DNA from: Trichomonas vaginalis G3
Taxonomy: Eukaryota > Parabasalia > Trichomonadida > Trichomonadidae
Length of the DNA stretch: 64,000 nucleotides
Reading direction: 5' to 3'
NCBI RefSeq assembly: GCF_026262505.1
Contig: NC_067204.1
Coordinates: 25,699,300 to 25,763,299, forward strand
The notes under the pieces are model-generated. The model saw nothing but the letters and a program-made list of their open reading frames with translations. It was not told the origin of the DNA and ran no database searches. The number at the start of each line of letters is the position of its first letter. Position 1 is the stretch's first letter. Positions 9,524 through 19,880 of this stretch are shown here, one piece after another. A program made the translations under genes and the position numbers.

Positions 9524-9545
9524 TTATGTAAGAATAAAAAAATAA
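9524..9545 (-). promoter_or_regulatory. Maverick upstream element, gene at 9523
   Basis: On the coding strand TTTTTTATTCTTACATAAATG, matching the polB element. Confidence 0.6.
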
Positions 9546-9680
9546 ATTATTTTAAAATTAATGTTAATTTTTTAATGATTTATTTTTTAAAAAAAATTTA
9601 TTTTTTATTTCATTATGTATGGGCTGAGTGTAAATGTCTTACAATTTTGAAAATTTTTTAAATCTTGATTTATTCAAAAA

Positions 9681-9776
9681 CGTAAGAATAAAAACCGTAA
9701 GAATCATACATTTTTTACTTCATATGTTAAAAAAATGATACAAAATCGCTCGATATTGTATGAATTCTTACGTTTA
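9681..9776. repeat. Direct and inverted copies of a CGTAAGAAT motif beside the Maverick
   Basis: CGTAAGAAT occurs at 9681 and again at 9696-9709 as CCGTAAGAATCATAC. Its inverse GTATGAATTCTTACG lies at 9758-9772, giving a 15-base inverted repeat with one extra base around a 48-base AT-rich centre. The 9681 copy reads on the minus strand as TTTTTATTCTTACG, like the Maverick upstream elements but with no gene after it. It may be part of the element's terminal region. Confidence 0.5.
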
Positions 9777-11156
9777 CAAAAAAAGTCACAAAACCCATCC
9801 TATCCTACTACAAAGGTGACCAAACTATTTTTTGAAAGTCCGCCATAACTTTAATGGTACTATTTCAGCGTGTACAATGAATACAAAAATTCTAAGAGTG
9901 CCACATAAAATAGTACTTTAGACTTGAGTTAATGCTACCAAGCAAATGTTAAAAAGATGACTTTAGTATTTTGATAATCAAAGATTAAAATCATTATTGT
10001 CTAAATCAATAATCATAACGACAGAAGTTAATGTTTTTTCATAAGTGCTTTAAATCCACTTTTAAAAGTATACCTCAAAAATCAAAATATCAAAAAAAAT
10101 TGGCCGATAGGTTTGGCTTTAATTTTTGTCTGCTTTTATGATTTGATATGGATGTTATAATTTTAAAAGTTGAGCCAAATTCACCAATAGATTTTTGAGA
10201 TTTGCAAATACTCAATAATTTTCAGCGTGTTATCTTTTATTAAAAGAACTATTTGGTTTCAGTATCATATAAATTGATATTTACTTTCTATTTGAACCTT
10301 CATTTAGCTAATGATTTAGTAATACAGATTTCATCTAATCCTTATAAGAGAATTTTGAATTTGTTATAATAAAAAAACAAACAGATATAGCTTACACTTC
10401 TATAATAAAGATACCTTTTATAGAAATCAGTATGAAATGTGTTTTGGCTTATTGGAAGCATATCAGACATAATCGCCATAATCAAAAAATCTATATACCC
10501 AATAAGTAATAAATTTGTCGATATAGATTTTCCATAAAATTAGTTTTTAGTCTGATCTTAAAATAAATTTAATTTTTTATAAAAAAAATCACATTTAAAA
10601 GTACCTTTTTAGTAGCTCGAAATCCTGTTGGTGGATTTCAGGCGTACTTCAAAATTAGCTTTTCTTCTACATATGCAAGCTATATTTTAAATATGGAGCA
10701 AATCGGATCGGCGAAAGTAGTTTAGTTACCTTTTCCTACTACTGAAATTTCAGAAACTTATTTTTCAATATTCTCTCTTTCTTGAGCGTTTTCCTGCTCG
10801 TGAATATAGGGTTAATATTTCCATATTGTTTTCACAAAACTTTGTTTGTTCCGACTTTCTCTGATTGTCATTGAGATCCTTTGAAACTATAAATATACCA
10901 TAAAATTGCCGACAAACTATGTACTGTGTCATATCTGATAATTACAAGATCTTTATATCAGACTAAATTTTATATGAGATTTCCTTTGATTTGAATGAGC
11001 TCATTACATTATTTGTAGATGCTATCTATTTCAGCATCATTACAATGGCTAACAGCTTATTTTTCAAAGAAAAATAAAATTTAAACTCGAATCACTCCAA
11101 TTTCATTGATTATTTAGCATAAATATGATGATAAAGAGCATATATTTGTTGTCCAG
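9777..11156. other. Spacer, no gene seen
   Basis: AT-rich sequence with stops in all frames and only short open stretches. The Maverick boundary and its terminal repeat should lie around 9.5-9.8 kb but I cannot fix it without the other end. Confidence 0.6.
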
Positions 11157-13592
11157 ATGCCTAATTTAATGATTGTATTTTTTCAATCGAAAAAAAAAAT
11201 GCAACCAACGCTTCGTTCCTGTTTACCTGAATTTGAAAGACAACTTTCTGAACTGGAACAGCTTGCGTCGCAAAGTGCAGTACACCGAAAGAAGTTTGAG
11301 TTCGCTGTGAACCAATTTCGAAGATTTTTATTATGTTTTTCACAAGATGCTAAAGATGATCCTATTACACCAGATCAAGAAGCTGCATATAGATCAATAT
11401 TAGATATTTTGCGGGAATTACATCAACTTTTATGTCAATATCAATTACATTGTTGGTCGCATACGACTTTGGAAAATCCATGCAATTCGGTTGCCACTAC
11501 CCTTTGTCAATTAACATCGCGGTTACAAAAACTTGCCTTAAAACTTCATGAAAACTCTTCAAAAGCATTTGAAATCGATTCCCCACAATGGATGCAATAT
11601 CATATTCTCGATTTACGAGGTATTGCTGCCTCTTTCAATCAGTACATACAAAATTGCGCAGAAGATGATCCTGTCGCAGATTTAATTAATGAAAGACTAG
11701 ATAGCGTAAATACTTACTTAAAACAATACGAAAACGAAACTATTAATAGTGGTTTACGAGTTTTCTCACCTATCCCAGTTATTTACCAAAAATGGCAAGT
11801 AAATTTAGATGATTTCGAAGTTATCAAAGAAATCGGCGCCGGTGTTTCCTCGCATGTATTCTACGGCAAGTACAAGAAGACAGACCAAGAAGTAGCCATC
11901 AAACGCCTTAAATTTAAGAAATTAAGTGGATTAAAATTGGCTTCCTTCCAAAGAGAGGTTTCTGTTCTTGCTACATGTTGTCATCCATGTCTTATAGGTT
12001 TTGTTGGTGCAACAGATACCCCTCCATTCTGTATTGTCACTGAGTGGATGCCAAATGATACTTTGTACCACGATTTACACAAGCACCACAAATTGGATAC
12101 GACCATGAGGACCATTGCCGCATTTGATATCGCTAGAGGTATGCAGGAACTCCATTCCAAGCATATTATTCATAGAGATTTGAAATCATTAAATGTTTTA
12201 TTGGACAAAGACTATCATGTACACATCTGCGACTTCGGATTCTCTCGTGGAGCAGGTGAAGAGCAACTATACACTCAAAACGTTGGAACTCCCCATTGGA
12301 TGGCCCCAGAATTACTTGATTCGTCACACAGTTACAATTATAAAGTCGATGTTTACGCGTACGGTATCGTACTTTGGGAGATAATGACATGCCAATTGCC
12401 GTATTCAGGTTTGGAGAGTACTCAAATTATTGCACAAGTAATGATGAATGATTTACGGCCATCAATACCAGAATCGACTAATGGTCCACTCAGAGATCTT
12501 ACTACTAGCTGCTGGGACCGAAATCCTGATAGGAGACCGACATTTGATGAGATTATCAGAAGATTTCAGACAAACGAGATCACTTTGAACGGAGCAGACA
12601 AAGAAATGTTCGTCAAATACATGGAAGAGAAGATTGGCAAGGTCGGAATGAAACAAGCTGCAATTGAAGATAAAATTTCTCAAGTAAACGATGATGAAGC
12701 CGCTCTTCAAGATTTAATTGACTTCCTTGAGAAGAATGGACTTCCAAATGACCTCGTTTACAAGTGTTGGGAGACTGTAGAGCGAAATGTCGACGGACCA
12801 CCTAAAAATGTCGGCCGTGCAGCAGCTTTCTTCCTAACAACAGCGGTCAAAACGAAAGCAGCCGCTGTTATAAGGATGCTTCCTGCAGGATCAGTGCCAG
12901 CAAAGCTTCTTATGCCTGTTATCGAATTAATTCCGAGCGGTTTATCAGAATTCGATGCCGATATCACCATAGCAGCCTGTAAAAACGGTGCAGCTGATGT
13001 CTGTGTTGTTTATGTTGTCAACCAGACGTATTTAAAGCTTGCGATGGAAGTTGTTTCTCAACAAGGGGCCAGTCCATCATTAAAAGCCGCTGTTGCAGAC
13101 AGATGTGTTCAGTGTCTCTCCTCCAACGACCATGCATTGATAATGGCCGCTACAAGGTGTCTCATCGGTATAGGAGACGCCAGAAGAATTTCATGTAATT
13201 TGATTGAAAATTGTCTAAAAAGTGACGATGATCAATTACGGAATTGCATGATAGTTGCAGCAGCCGCTTCTGCATCTACAGGATCACAGTTGTCCATAGA
13301 TATAATAGATACTGTCTTCCAGGAGATGTCTGAAGGAAGTGAGATTGCAGAAGCAACTTTAGTTGCTGCTTGTAAATCTCCTCATTCTGCAATTCAGGTT
13401 GTGAATAGAATTGCATTTTTGGAACATATTCCAAGAAGTTTCGCATTGAGAATTATGTTGTTGGCCGCACAATATGATGAAGTAAGGCCTGTAATTAGCG
13501 TTGCTTTGCAGATGATCAAAATGGAAGATGAAACTGATCAGTTCCTTATCGAAGCTTATAACAAATTGAAGAAATGTATTCCTAATGTATAG
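11157..13592 (+). CDS. TKL-family protein kinase with helical C-terminal repeat region
   Basis: 811 residues (797 if the third ATG at 11199, MQPTLRSCL, is used). Residues 1-210 are a helical N-terminal region conserved in trichomonad TKL kinases (from memory). The kinase domain spans about 220-485: glycine loop EIGAGVSSHVFYG, lysine VAIK, catalytic loop HRDLKSLNVLL, metal site DFGFSR, then GTPHWMAPE and DVYAYGIVLWE. HRDLKSxN and the P+1 sequence point to the TKL group (serine/threonine specificity likely). All catalytic residues are present. The last 330 residues are alpha-helical with armadillo/HEAT-like character (DVCVVYVVNQ, LKAAVADRCV, ALIMAATRCL). It probably signals in the cytoplasm; substrate unknown. 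Confidence 0.92.
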   Translation: MPNLMIVFFQSKKKMQPTLRSCLPEFERQLSELEQLASQSAVHRKKFEFAVNQFRRFLLCFSQDAKDDPITPDQEAAYRSILDILRELHQLLCQYQLHCWSHTTLENPCNSVATTLCQLTSRLQKLALKLHENSSKAFEIDSPQWMQYHILDLRGIAASFNQYIQNCAEDDPVADLINERLDSVNTYLKQYENETINSGLRVFSPIPVIYQKWQVNLDDFEVIKEIGAGVSSHVFYGKYKKTDQEVAIKRLKFKKLSGLKLASFQREVSVLATCCHPCLIGFVGATDTPPFCIVTEWMPNDTLYHDLHKHHKLDTTMRTIAAFDIARGMQELHSKHIIHRDLKSLNVLLDKDYHVHICDFGFSRGAGEEQLYTQNVGTPHWMAPELLDSSHSYNYKVDVYAYGIVLWEIMTCQLPYSGLESTQIIAQVMMNDLRPSIPESTNGPLRDLTTSCWDRNPDRRPTFDEIIRRFQTNEITLNGADKEMFVKYMEEKIGKVGMKQAAIEDKISQVNDDEAALQDLIDFLEKNGLPNDLVYKCWETVERNVDGPPKNVGRAAAFFLTTAVKTKAAAVIRMLPAGSVPAKLLMPVIELIPSGLSEFDADITIAACKNGAADVCVVYVVNQTYLKLAMEVVSQQGASPSLKAAVADRCVQCLSSNDHALIMAATRCLIGIGDARRISCNLIENCLKSDDDQLRNCMIVAAAASASTGSQLSIDIIDTVFQEMSEGSEIAEATLVAACKSPHSAIQVVNRIAFLEHIPRSFALRIMLLAAQYDEVRPVISVALQMIKMEDETDQFLIEAYNKLKKCIPNV

Positions 13593-14000
13593 ATTTTGTT
13601 TATTTTTCTTGTTTTTATTTTATATTAAAATATTTGTTGTTTTGTTGTTTGAATTTTAAAGATTTTAATCTATTAAAGTCGCTGACAATCATTTAGGGTT
13701 TTTTGTATTTCAATTTAAAGAGATTAGCTTAAGTAATTCACTAATTCATATTCATCATCAGGAATTTCATTGAATAACATACACAAATCAAATCAAAATT
13801 TCACATAATTTCATCTGAGTTTAGTAGATTTCATATTCATATCTAGATTAATCAAAGAATAAGAAAAATATTATTTTTGATTCAGATGTTTAATTAAATT
13901 AGTATGATCATATTATAATTTTCTTTAAATAATTACTATGCCCTAACAAATTTAAGGCATGGATGCATCGATATAGCATTCTAATCGAGGATCTTGTGTA
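13593..14000. other. Spacer, no gene seen
   Basis: AT-rich; no supported open frame. It must hold the end of the kinase transcript and the promoter of the SMP-domain gene. Confidence 0.6.
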
Positions 14001-14708
14001 ATGACACCAGAAATTATTTTTCTCCCCCTGTTATATAAAATGGATCCATTGTTTTATGCTTGCTTTAAAGTTATCAGCAATATACTTGTTTTGCTGATTG
14101 TATTGCGTTTCATTATCCCTGTGATCGTGAAAATCATTTCTCCTATGGAATTACAGTCAAAACCAGTGACAGAATCAACTGATTGGTTAAATTTCTCTAT
14201 AGAGAGATTTATGGAGATAGTTGATTCGCCAGAGGGTCTTGAAAAGCTGTCTAACGCAATTTCTAATGCAATGGCTCCAAATTATTTCAAATTAAATTCA
14301 ATTGGAAGTAATCCAATTATCAGCCACATTTCAACACTCAAGATGAAAGAAGCTGATGATATCCGTATTGCAGTTCCAATAACATTAGATATTGGTCCCT
14401 CTTTCGATGTCGGATTTAATTGCAAAAATTTGATTTTGAAAATCGATGTTATCAAACTGAAAACAACATTACTTCTCACATGGCTTGGAAATAGTGATAC
14501 TTGCATCGAACTTACGTTTGTTGATGGTTTTGACATTGATTTTTACTTATCTGTCAAATTATTCCATTTCTTAACTTTCACTTTATCAGAAATACCGATT
14601 CTTGGAGCAATCATTAAAGCTCTTGGAACATTATTCATCCAAAGACAAGTTATCAAGATTAATCTTCCAAAACCAGTTACTCGCGAATCCTTACAACAGT
14701 TTTACTGA
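14001..14708 (+). CDS. SMP-domain lipid-transfer protein anchored by an N-terminal membrane segment
   Basis: 235 residues. One N-terminal hydrophobic segment (about 17-50, VISNILVLLIVLRFIIPVIV) is followed by an SMP (synaptotagmin-like, mitochondrial, lipid-binding) domain. It begins TDWLNFSIERFMEI, has a helix ending SNAMAPNYFKLNSIGSNP, and continues in alternating beta strands to a final VIKINLPKPV. SMP proteins (E-Syt, TEX2/Nvj2 types) form tubes that move lipids at ER contact sites. Here there are no C2 or PH domains, so it is a minimal version. An alternative start at 14043 (MDPLFYACF) would keep the membrane segment. Confidence 0.72.
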   Translation: MTPEIIFLPLLYKMDPLFYACFKVISNILVLLIVLRFIIPVIVKIISPMELQSKPVTESTDWLNFSIERFMEIVDSPEGLEKLSNAISNAMAPNYFKLNSIGSNPIISHISTLKMKEADDIRIAVPITLDIGPSFDVGFNCKNLILKIDVIKLKTTLLLTWLGNSDTCIELTFVDGFDIDFYLSVKLFHFLTFTLSEIPILGAIIKALGTLFIQRQVIKINLPKPVTRESLQQFY

Positions 14709-15301
14709 TAATTAAGAAAATTCTACATTTTGAATATTTCTTTTTATGATTTATTCAAATTGAAGAATAACTCAGTAATTACAAATAATTGCTATTGTTT
14801 TATTAGCTATTGTTCGATTTTTGTTTACATCCTTTTATATTTTTTGTTTAAACATCATAGATTTACTAAATTTAACCTATTTTTTTTAATGATTACGATT
14901 TAAAGCAAAAAGCTTGATGAGTGTATAAAGGAAAGGGCCGGTGAAATCCAATGGACTGCATTTGGATGCTTAATATTGCATTTTTTGAAACTTAAAATTC
15001 CAAAAAAAATTCAAAATTTTAAAAATGAAGATAAAAAATATGAATTTCATAATAAAAAAAGAAAAATGAAATATTTTTGGAATTATAAAGTAGTTTTATT
15101 TTTTATGTTTGTACAATTTTCTTCATAAATATATCAAAATTATACTCTAATTTAGATATTTAGATAATTTCCAAAAAATTGCTGTATGAAACCTGTTAGC
15201 ATCATTTGAAAAATGGTAAGAAGTTGATAAGTGATCATTTTCCCTTCTTATTTCAATATCGTGTTATAAAATCGGATGATCAATTCATTTTTTTTTTACA
15301 A
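14709..15301. other. Spacer, no gene seen
   Basis: AT-rich. A small hairpin (ATCCAA...TTGGAT near 14947-14975) stands alone. The open frame of the next gene extends back to 15206 but only through a TTG; the first in-frame ATG is at 15302. Confidence 0.55.
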
Positions 15302-18154
15302 ATGCTTTTCTTTTTCCATTTCTTCATAGCTCAGACTTTATCAGCAAACGAAATTTCATTTGCTTTGGATAAAGATACGCTTACTATTACTGGAAATGGA
15401 GATTTAACACAAGAACTCCTTAATGAAAAAGTAAAATCTAAATTTAACAAACTTATTATCAATGCTAATTCAATAAAACTCTCGGATTCACTATTTGAAG
15501 GAAATACAGATATTGAATCTGTTACAATTAGTTCCGGAATTTCGGAAATTTCAAATAGTGTATTTTCAGGATGTTCAAATCTTAAAACTATCGATATATC
15601 TTGCAGCATTAACACAATTGGCGAGCTTTCTTTTGCTGATTGCACATCTCTTTCTGAAATAAAACTTCCTTCTACTGTATCAAGCATTGGAAAGGAAGCT
15701 TTCAAGAAATGCACTTCAATTAAAACACACACTCTTCCATTACATGTCTTGAAAATCGAAGAAGGAGTTTTCAGCTACAATTATGCGTTATTATCCATAA
15801 AATTACACGATTCTCTTACATACATTGGCAGACGAGCATTCTATTGGTGCAAGAATCTCAAATCCATTGAAATTCCGGAGTCTTGTACTGTTGTTTCAGA
15901 TTATGCTTTCGAATTTTGCGTTGACATGACAAATCTAACACTTCCGAACTCTTTACAATTACTAGGTAACAGTTCTTTCATGCAATGCCATAGTTTGAAA
16001 ACAATTACAATATCCCAGAATTTACCTTCGACAGATTGCAAATTTGGCGTATCCGCCTTTGAAGGCTGTGAGTCACTAGAGAAACTAACATTTCCAGAAA
16101 GCATTTCATCGCTTGGAATGAGGTGTTTTCTCGATTGTTCGTCCCTCGAGTCAATAACCATTCCAGAAACGATCACTCAAATCAGCTTTAAATGTTTTGA
16201 GAAGTGCAAGTCGTTAAAATACGTTACTCTTCATTCAAAAATAAAATATTTCGCAAACAACGTATTTTTCGATTGCCATGCACTTATTTCGATAGATATT
16301 CCACAACAAGTTACGAGAATTAGTGATTTATGCTTTACTTATTGCAGAAATCTGAAAACAGTTAATCTCTCACCAAATCTTAAAACCATTGGTACGAGTT
16401 CTTTCTCAGGATGTGATAACCTCGAAACAATTACATTTCCTGCAACTTTGGAAGTTTTAGGCAAAAATTGTTTCCAAAATTGCAAATTACTTAATAATAT
16501 TGAACTCCCAAGCAACTTATCCGATATTGGAGATTCTTGTTTCTATGGCTGCGAGTCTCTTTCTAAAATTTCTCTGCCAAATTCGATAAAATTTGTGAAA
16601 TCTGCTACTTTTGAAGATTCAACGTCATTATCAGAGATTGTTCTTTCCCAATATATAGAAGAAATCAGAGATTCTGCATTTTGCAACTGCAAATCACTCA
16701 AAGAAATTAATCTTCCTTCTACATTAAAATCCATTGGAAACTACGTGTTCTTTGGCTGTAAATCACTCGAAAAAGTCAAATGCGATCCACGAAACAGATA
16801 TTTCATTTCTGAAAATAATATTTTATTCTCATACTCGAAAGCAGAATTGATTTTAGTACCAGCATGTTACAATTCCGATAAGTTTTCTTTCCCATCTACA
16901 GTTAGTACATTACATCACTCTTCTTTCGCTTATAACAAATATATCTCAGAAATTATTATTCCAGATCATGTAGAAACCATCGGATTTGCATCATTTTATG
17001 AATGCACGAACCTCAAATCCATCAAACTTTCAAATAAACTCAAAGAAATCGATGGAAAACTATTTTACGGCTGTTCCTCATTATCCTCAATAGAAATACC
17101 AAACTCAGTTACATGTATAAGGCTTGGAACATTCACCAGCTGCTCCTCACTCTCTTCAGTCAAACTTTCAGAGAATCTTGAGACAATTGAAGGTTTTGTA
17201 TTCCAAAACTGCATCAAACTCGAATCAATAAAGATTCCTAATGGTATACAAGAGATCAGACAGTATTGTTTCGGTAATTCTGGTTTGAAATCAATTGAAT
17301 TACCTGAAAACGTGTCAATGTTAGAGAGATATTGCTTTTCAAACTGCAGATCGCTAAAAACTATCAAATTGTCTGATAAAATCCACACATTCGGCGATAG
17401 TTGCTTTGAAAATTGTTCATCTCTAGAAACTCTTGTTTTTCCAGAGAATCTCGGAGTCCTTGGCCAAAAATCATTATCGATGTGCACATCTCTTGTCAAT
17501 CTAACGCTTTCGGATAAACTCCGAAAGATTTCTCGCGATACATTTTACGGATGCAGCAAATTAGAGAATATTAAGGTCTCCAATGTCTCCGAAATAGAAT
17601 CTAGTGCATTCAGAGATTGCACAAGTCTAAAGGAAATGAGACTTCCGCCTTCAATCGTAGACATTCCTTTCAATTTGTTCTGGAATTGTGTAAACCTCAG
17701 AAAAGTTATCATCGCCTCAGAATTAAATTACATTGACAACAACGCGTTTTGCTATTGCAATAATCTTAAGGTTATAATTTTCTTGCAGAATATATTTGGA
17801 ATTTCTCCTTACGCGTTTGCTTATTGCGAAAAACTTTCTGATATTTATTTCTGCGGAAATCAAGACGTTCTTGGAGAAATTTCTTTCTCTAATACTACTA
17901 TACATGTATCGAATTCATCAGTAACAAACTTTGCAACTAATAATGTTACTTATGATGGACAAAAAGTTTGTGCAGACGCAGATATAGATATTGATGTAAA
18001 GAAGAGCAAAAATAATGTATTGTTGATCGTTATGATTGTTGTTACTTCACTTCTGTTAGTCAGTTTCATCATTCTTATCGCATTTTACATCAGATCAAGA
18101 AAGATGGTGAAATCTGACTTCACAGAGTCATTATTAAGTAACACATTAGTTTAA
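15302..18154 (+). CDS. BspA-like leucine-rich repeat surface protein
   Basis: 950 residues from the ATG at 15302, which opens a clear signal peptide (MLFFFHFFIAQTLSA). About 30 LRR_5 (BspA/Treponema pallidum type) repeats of roughly 23 residues follow, each like SLSEIKLPSTVSSIGKEAF..C. A C-terminal single membrane segment (NVLLIVMIVVTSLLLVSF, about residues 900-925) and a short basic cytoplasmic tail (RSRKM) follow. This is the typical architecture of the large trichomonad BspA family, thought to act in adhesion to host or bacterial surfaces. The longer frame upstream lacks a normal start. No frame break. Confidence 0.93.
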   Translation: MLFFFHFFIAQTLSANEISFALDKDTLTITGNGDLTQELLNEKVKSKFNKLIINANSIKLSDSLFEGNTDIESVTISSGISEISNSVFSGCSNLKTIDISCSINTIGELSFADCTSLSEIKLPSTVSSIGKEAFKKCTSIKTHTLPLHVLKIEEGVFSYNYALLSIKLHDSLTYIGRRAFYWCKNLKSIEIPESCTVVSDYAFEFCVDMTNLTLPNSLQLLGNSSFMQCHSLKTITISQNLPSTDCKFGVSAFEGCESLEKLTFPESISSLGMRCFLDCSSLESITIPETITQISFKCFEKCKSLKYVTLHSKIKYFANNVFFDCHALISIDIPQQVTRISDLCFTYCRNLKTVNLSPNLKTIGTSSFSGCDNLETITFPATLEVLGKNCFQNCKLLNNIELPSNLSDIGDSCFYGCESLSKISLPNSIKFVKSATFEDSTSLSEIVLSQYIEEIRDSAFCNCKSLKEINLPSTLKSIGNYVFFGCKSLEKVKCDPRNRYFISENNILFSYSKAELILVPACYNSDKFSFPSTVSTLHHSSFAYNKYISEIIIPDHVETIGFASFYECTNLKSIKLSNKLKEIDGKLFYGCSSLSSIEIPNSVTCIRLGTFTSCSSLSSVKLSENLETIEGFVFQNCIKLESIKIPNGIQEIRQYCFGNSGLKSIELPENVSMLERYCFSNCRSLKTIKLSDKIHTFGDSCFENCSSLETLVFPENLGVLGQKSLSMCTSLVNLTLSDKLRKISRDTFYGCSKLENIKVSNVSEIESSAFRDCTSLKEMRLPPSIVDIPFNLFWNCVNLRKVIIASELNYIDNNAFCYCNNLKVIIFLQNIFGISPYAFAYCEKLSDIYFCGNQDVLGEISFSNTTIHVSNSSVTNFATNNVTYDGQKVCADADIDIDVKKSKNNVLLIVMIVVTSLLLVSFIILIAFYIRSRKMVKSDFTESLLSNTLV

Positions 18155-19521
18155 GTTTGCTACAATACACTTTAGCAAACTGAATTTCTTTAGTTATTTT
18201 CTTTATTTAGTAAAAATTTATAAATATTATTTATATTATTAGTTTCGGATCCTATATGCGAAATATTAACTTAAATTCTACACAATATGTGTGTCATGCA
18301 GAGATTTTTGCATTTAAAATAAGCATTTTGAATTCAAATTTAAATTATGAATTTTTTATGAGATTTGCTTGCACATTGTCTAAATTTTGGATTCAACATA
18401 TGAGGGAACATCCTTATCTAGATAGACTTCTTTTTAATTCAAAGAGGAGAATCCTTGATGATATCAAAATCTTCAATTGCTAATTTAGAACAAATTTGAG
18501 CATTTTTTTTTTCAAAAAATTTGTGTTGTAGAACGCTTAATATTGATATTAAGAACACAAAAAATAAGAACAATCATTTCATTTATACTAGAGTCAAAAT
18601 CTCGAGCACAAAAGTGACATTGAATACTTGTAAGTATTGAATTCCCATGTAAACTATTCATTTCTATCGTTTTTTGTAGTCCACATTTCCTCACTCTCGA
18701 TTTTACTCATAAAAATATTAAAAAATCACTATACAATATATAAAATATATATTTATATGGTTAAAACAATGTTATTTTTGCGAGATTTCATCTGAAATTA
18801 AAATTGGGGATTTTTTGAATTTTAAACTAAAATTTGTGATTGGCAAATATTGAATAATCGATTGGAATATGAAAGAAATACTTTAAAATTGAATAGAATG
18901 TGCCGATAGAATTTTTCTCACAATTTTAAAAAGTTGTTCAAATCCTATTTTTGATTGAGTTTTTGCAATTGTTATATATCAAGTGACAAGCCAAAAATAA
19001 AATTTTTGTTGCACTACTATTTTTGCAACAATTTGTAAATTACGTGCATCCCTTGTATTCCAGTGATCAACATCGAGATTACATATTGTAAGAAATCCTT
19101 TTGAAGTAGATCTCTATTTGAATTCAAATTCGGACAGTCTATTTCATGTTGCTTCGTGAGAATGTATATAATTTGCAATGTGAATATTATATAATTGATT
19201 CTGTATAAATAAGTAATTATGCTTTAGGAAACTGCTCGGCATTGCATGAGATCTAATCTTATAATAATTTTTTAGATATGTTGAAATATGTAATATTTAG
19301 CTTCAATATCATTTATTATGGTGTGTCTTTGCTGTTTTTTTGATATTGGATATCAATGACTCTTCTGTGAACGAAAAAATCATATAAATCATTAAATTCT
19401 AAACGTAAGCGAAACTCATTCAATTTATTATTAGAATCAAATCTATTTTAAAATTGAGCTATTCGTTAAATCACAAAAGGATACTTTATATTTTTAGTCA
19501 AAATTTGTTGATAGGAGCTTA
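18155..19521. other. Long spacer, no gene seen
   Basis: 1.4 kb of AT-rich sequence with stops in all frames. A 75-codon open frame at 18256-18483 has no recognisable content and I do not count it as a gene. Confidence 0.55.
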
Positions 19522-19526
19522 TTGGC

Positions 19527-19644
19527 GCAATCTCATGTTCTTCCTGGAAGCAGCGCACAGACCAGTCAGAAGCGCTCCTTCCAGGACCAGAAAGACTAGA
19601 AGGGGGTCCTGACCTTGAGAAAGGACCCCCTTCCAGGTCTTTCT
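19527..19644 (+). repeat. 118-bp two-hairpin module, copy 1
   Basis: Starts GCAATCTC and ends AGGTCTTTCT; contains hairpins H1 and H2. It differs from copy 2 at only three positions. Confidence 0.9.
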
Positions 19645-19762
19645 GGGACAATTCGGTTCGCATTGCGAGTGTCTGCTGCTTCTTTTGACCAAAGCAGCAG
19701 ACACTCGCAATTATATGTTGCGGCAAGTGCAGGTGTCGGAATGCACTTGCCGCGAACTTCGA

Positions 19763-19880
19763 GCAATCTCCTGATCTTCCTGGAAGCAGCGCACAGACCA
19801 GTCAGAAGCGCTCCTTCCAGGACCAGAAAGACTAGAAGGGGGCCCTGACCTTGAGAAAGGACCCCCTTCCAGGTCTTTCT
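19763..19880 (+). repeat. 118-bp two-hairpin module, copy 2
   Basis: Same length and ends as copy 1. One of the three differences (GGGGGCCCT for GGGGGTCCT) puts a C against A in the H2 stem. The base pairs outside AGAAAGAC/GTCTTTCT are also lost because the flank changes after 19880. Confidence 0.9.

Noticed and set aside
1-9800. Complete Maverick with capsid, protease and packaging ATPase
   Set aside because: None of these is visible here; the element's other end is outside the window, so completeness cannot be judged.
14911-14975. Hammerhead-ribozyme-like words (TTGATGAG followed by GGAAAGG) with a nearby ATCCAA/TTGGAT hairpin
   Set aside because: The core CTGATGA has a mismatch and the three stems required around the core are not present.
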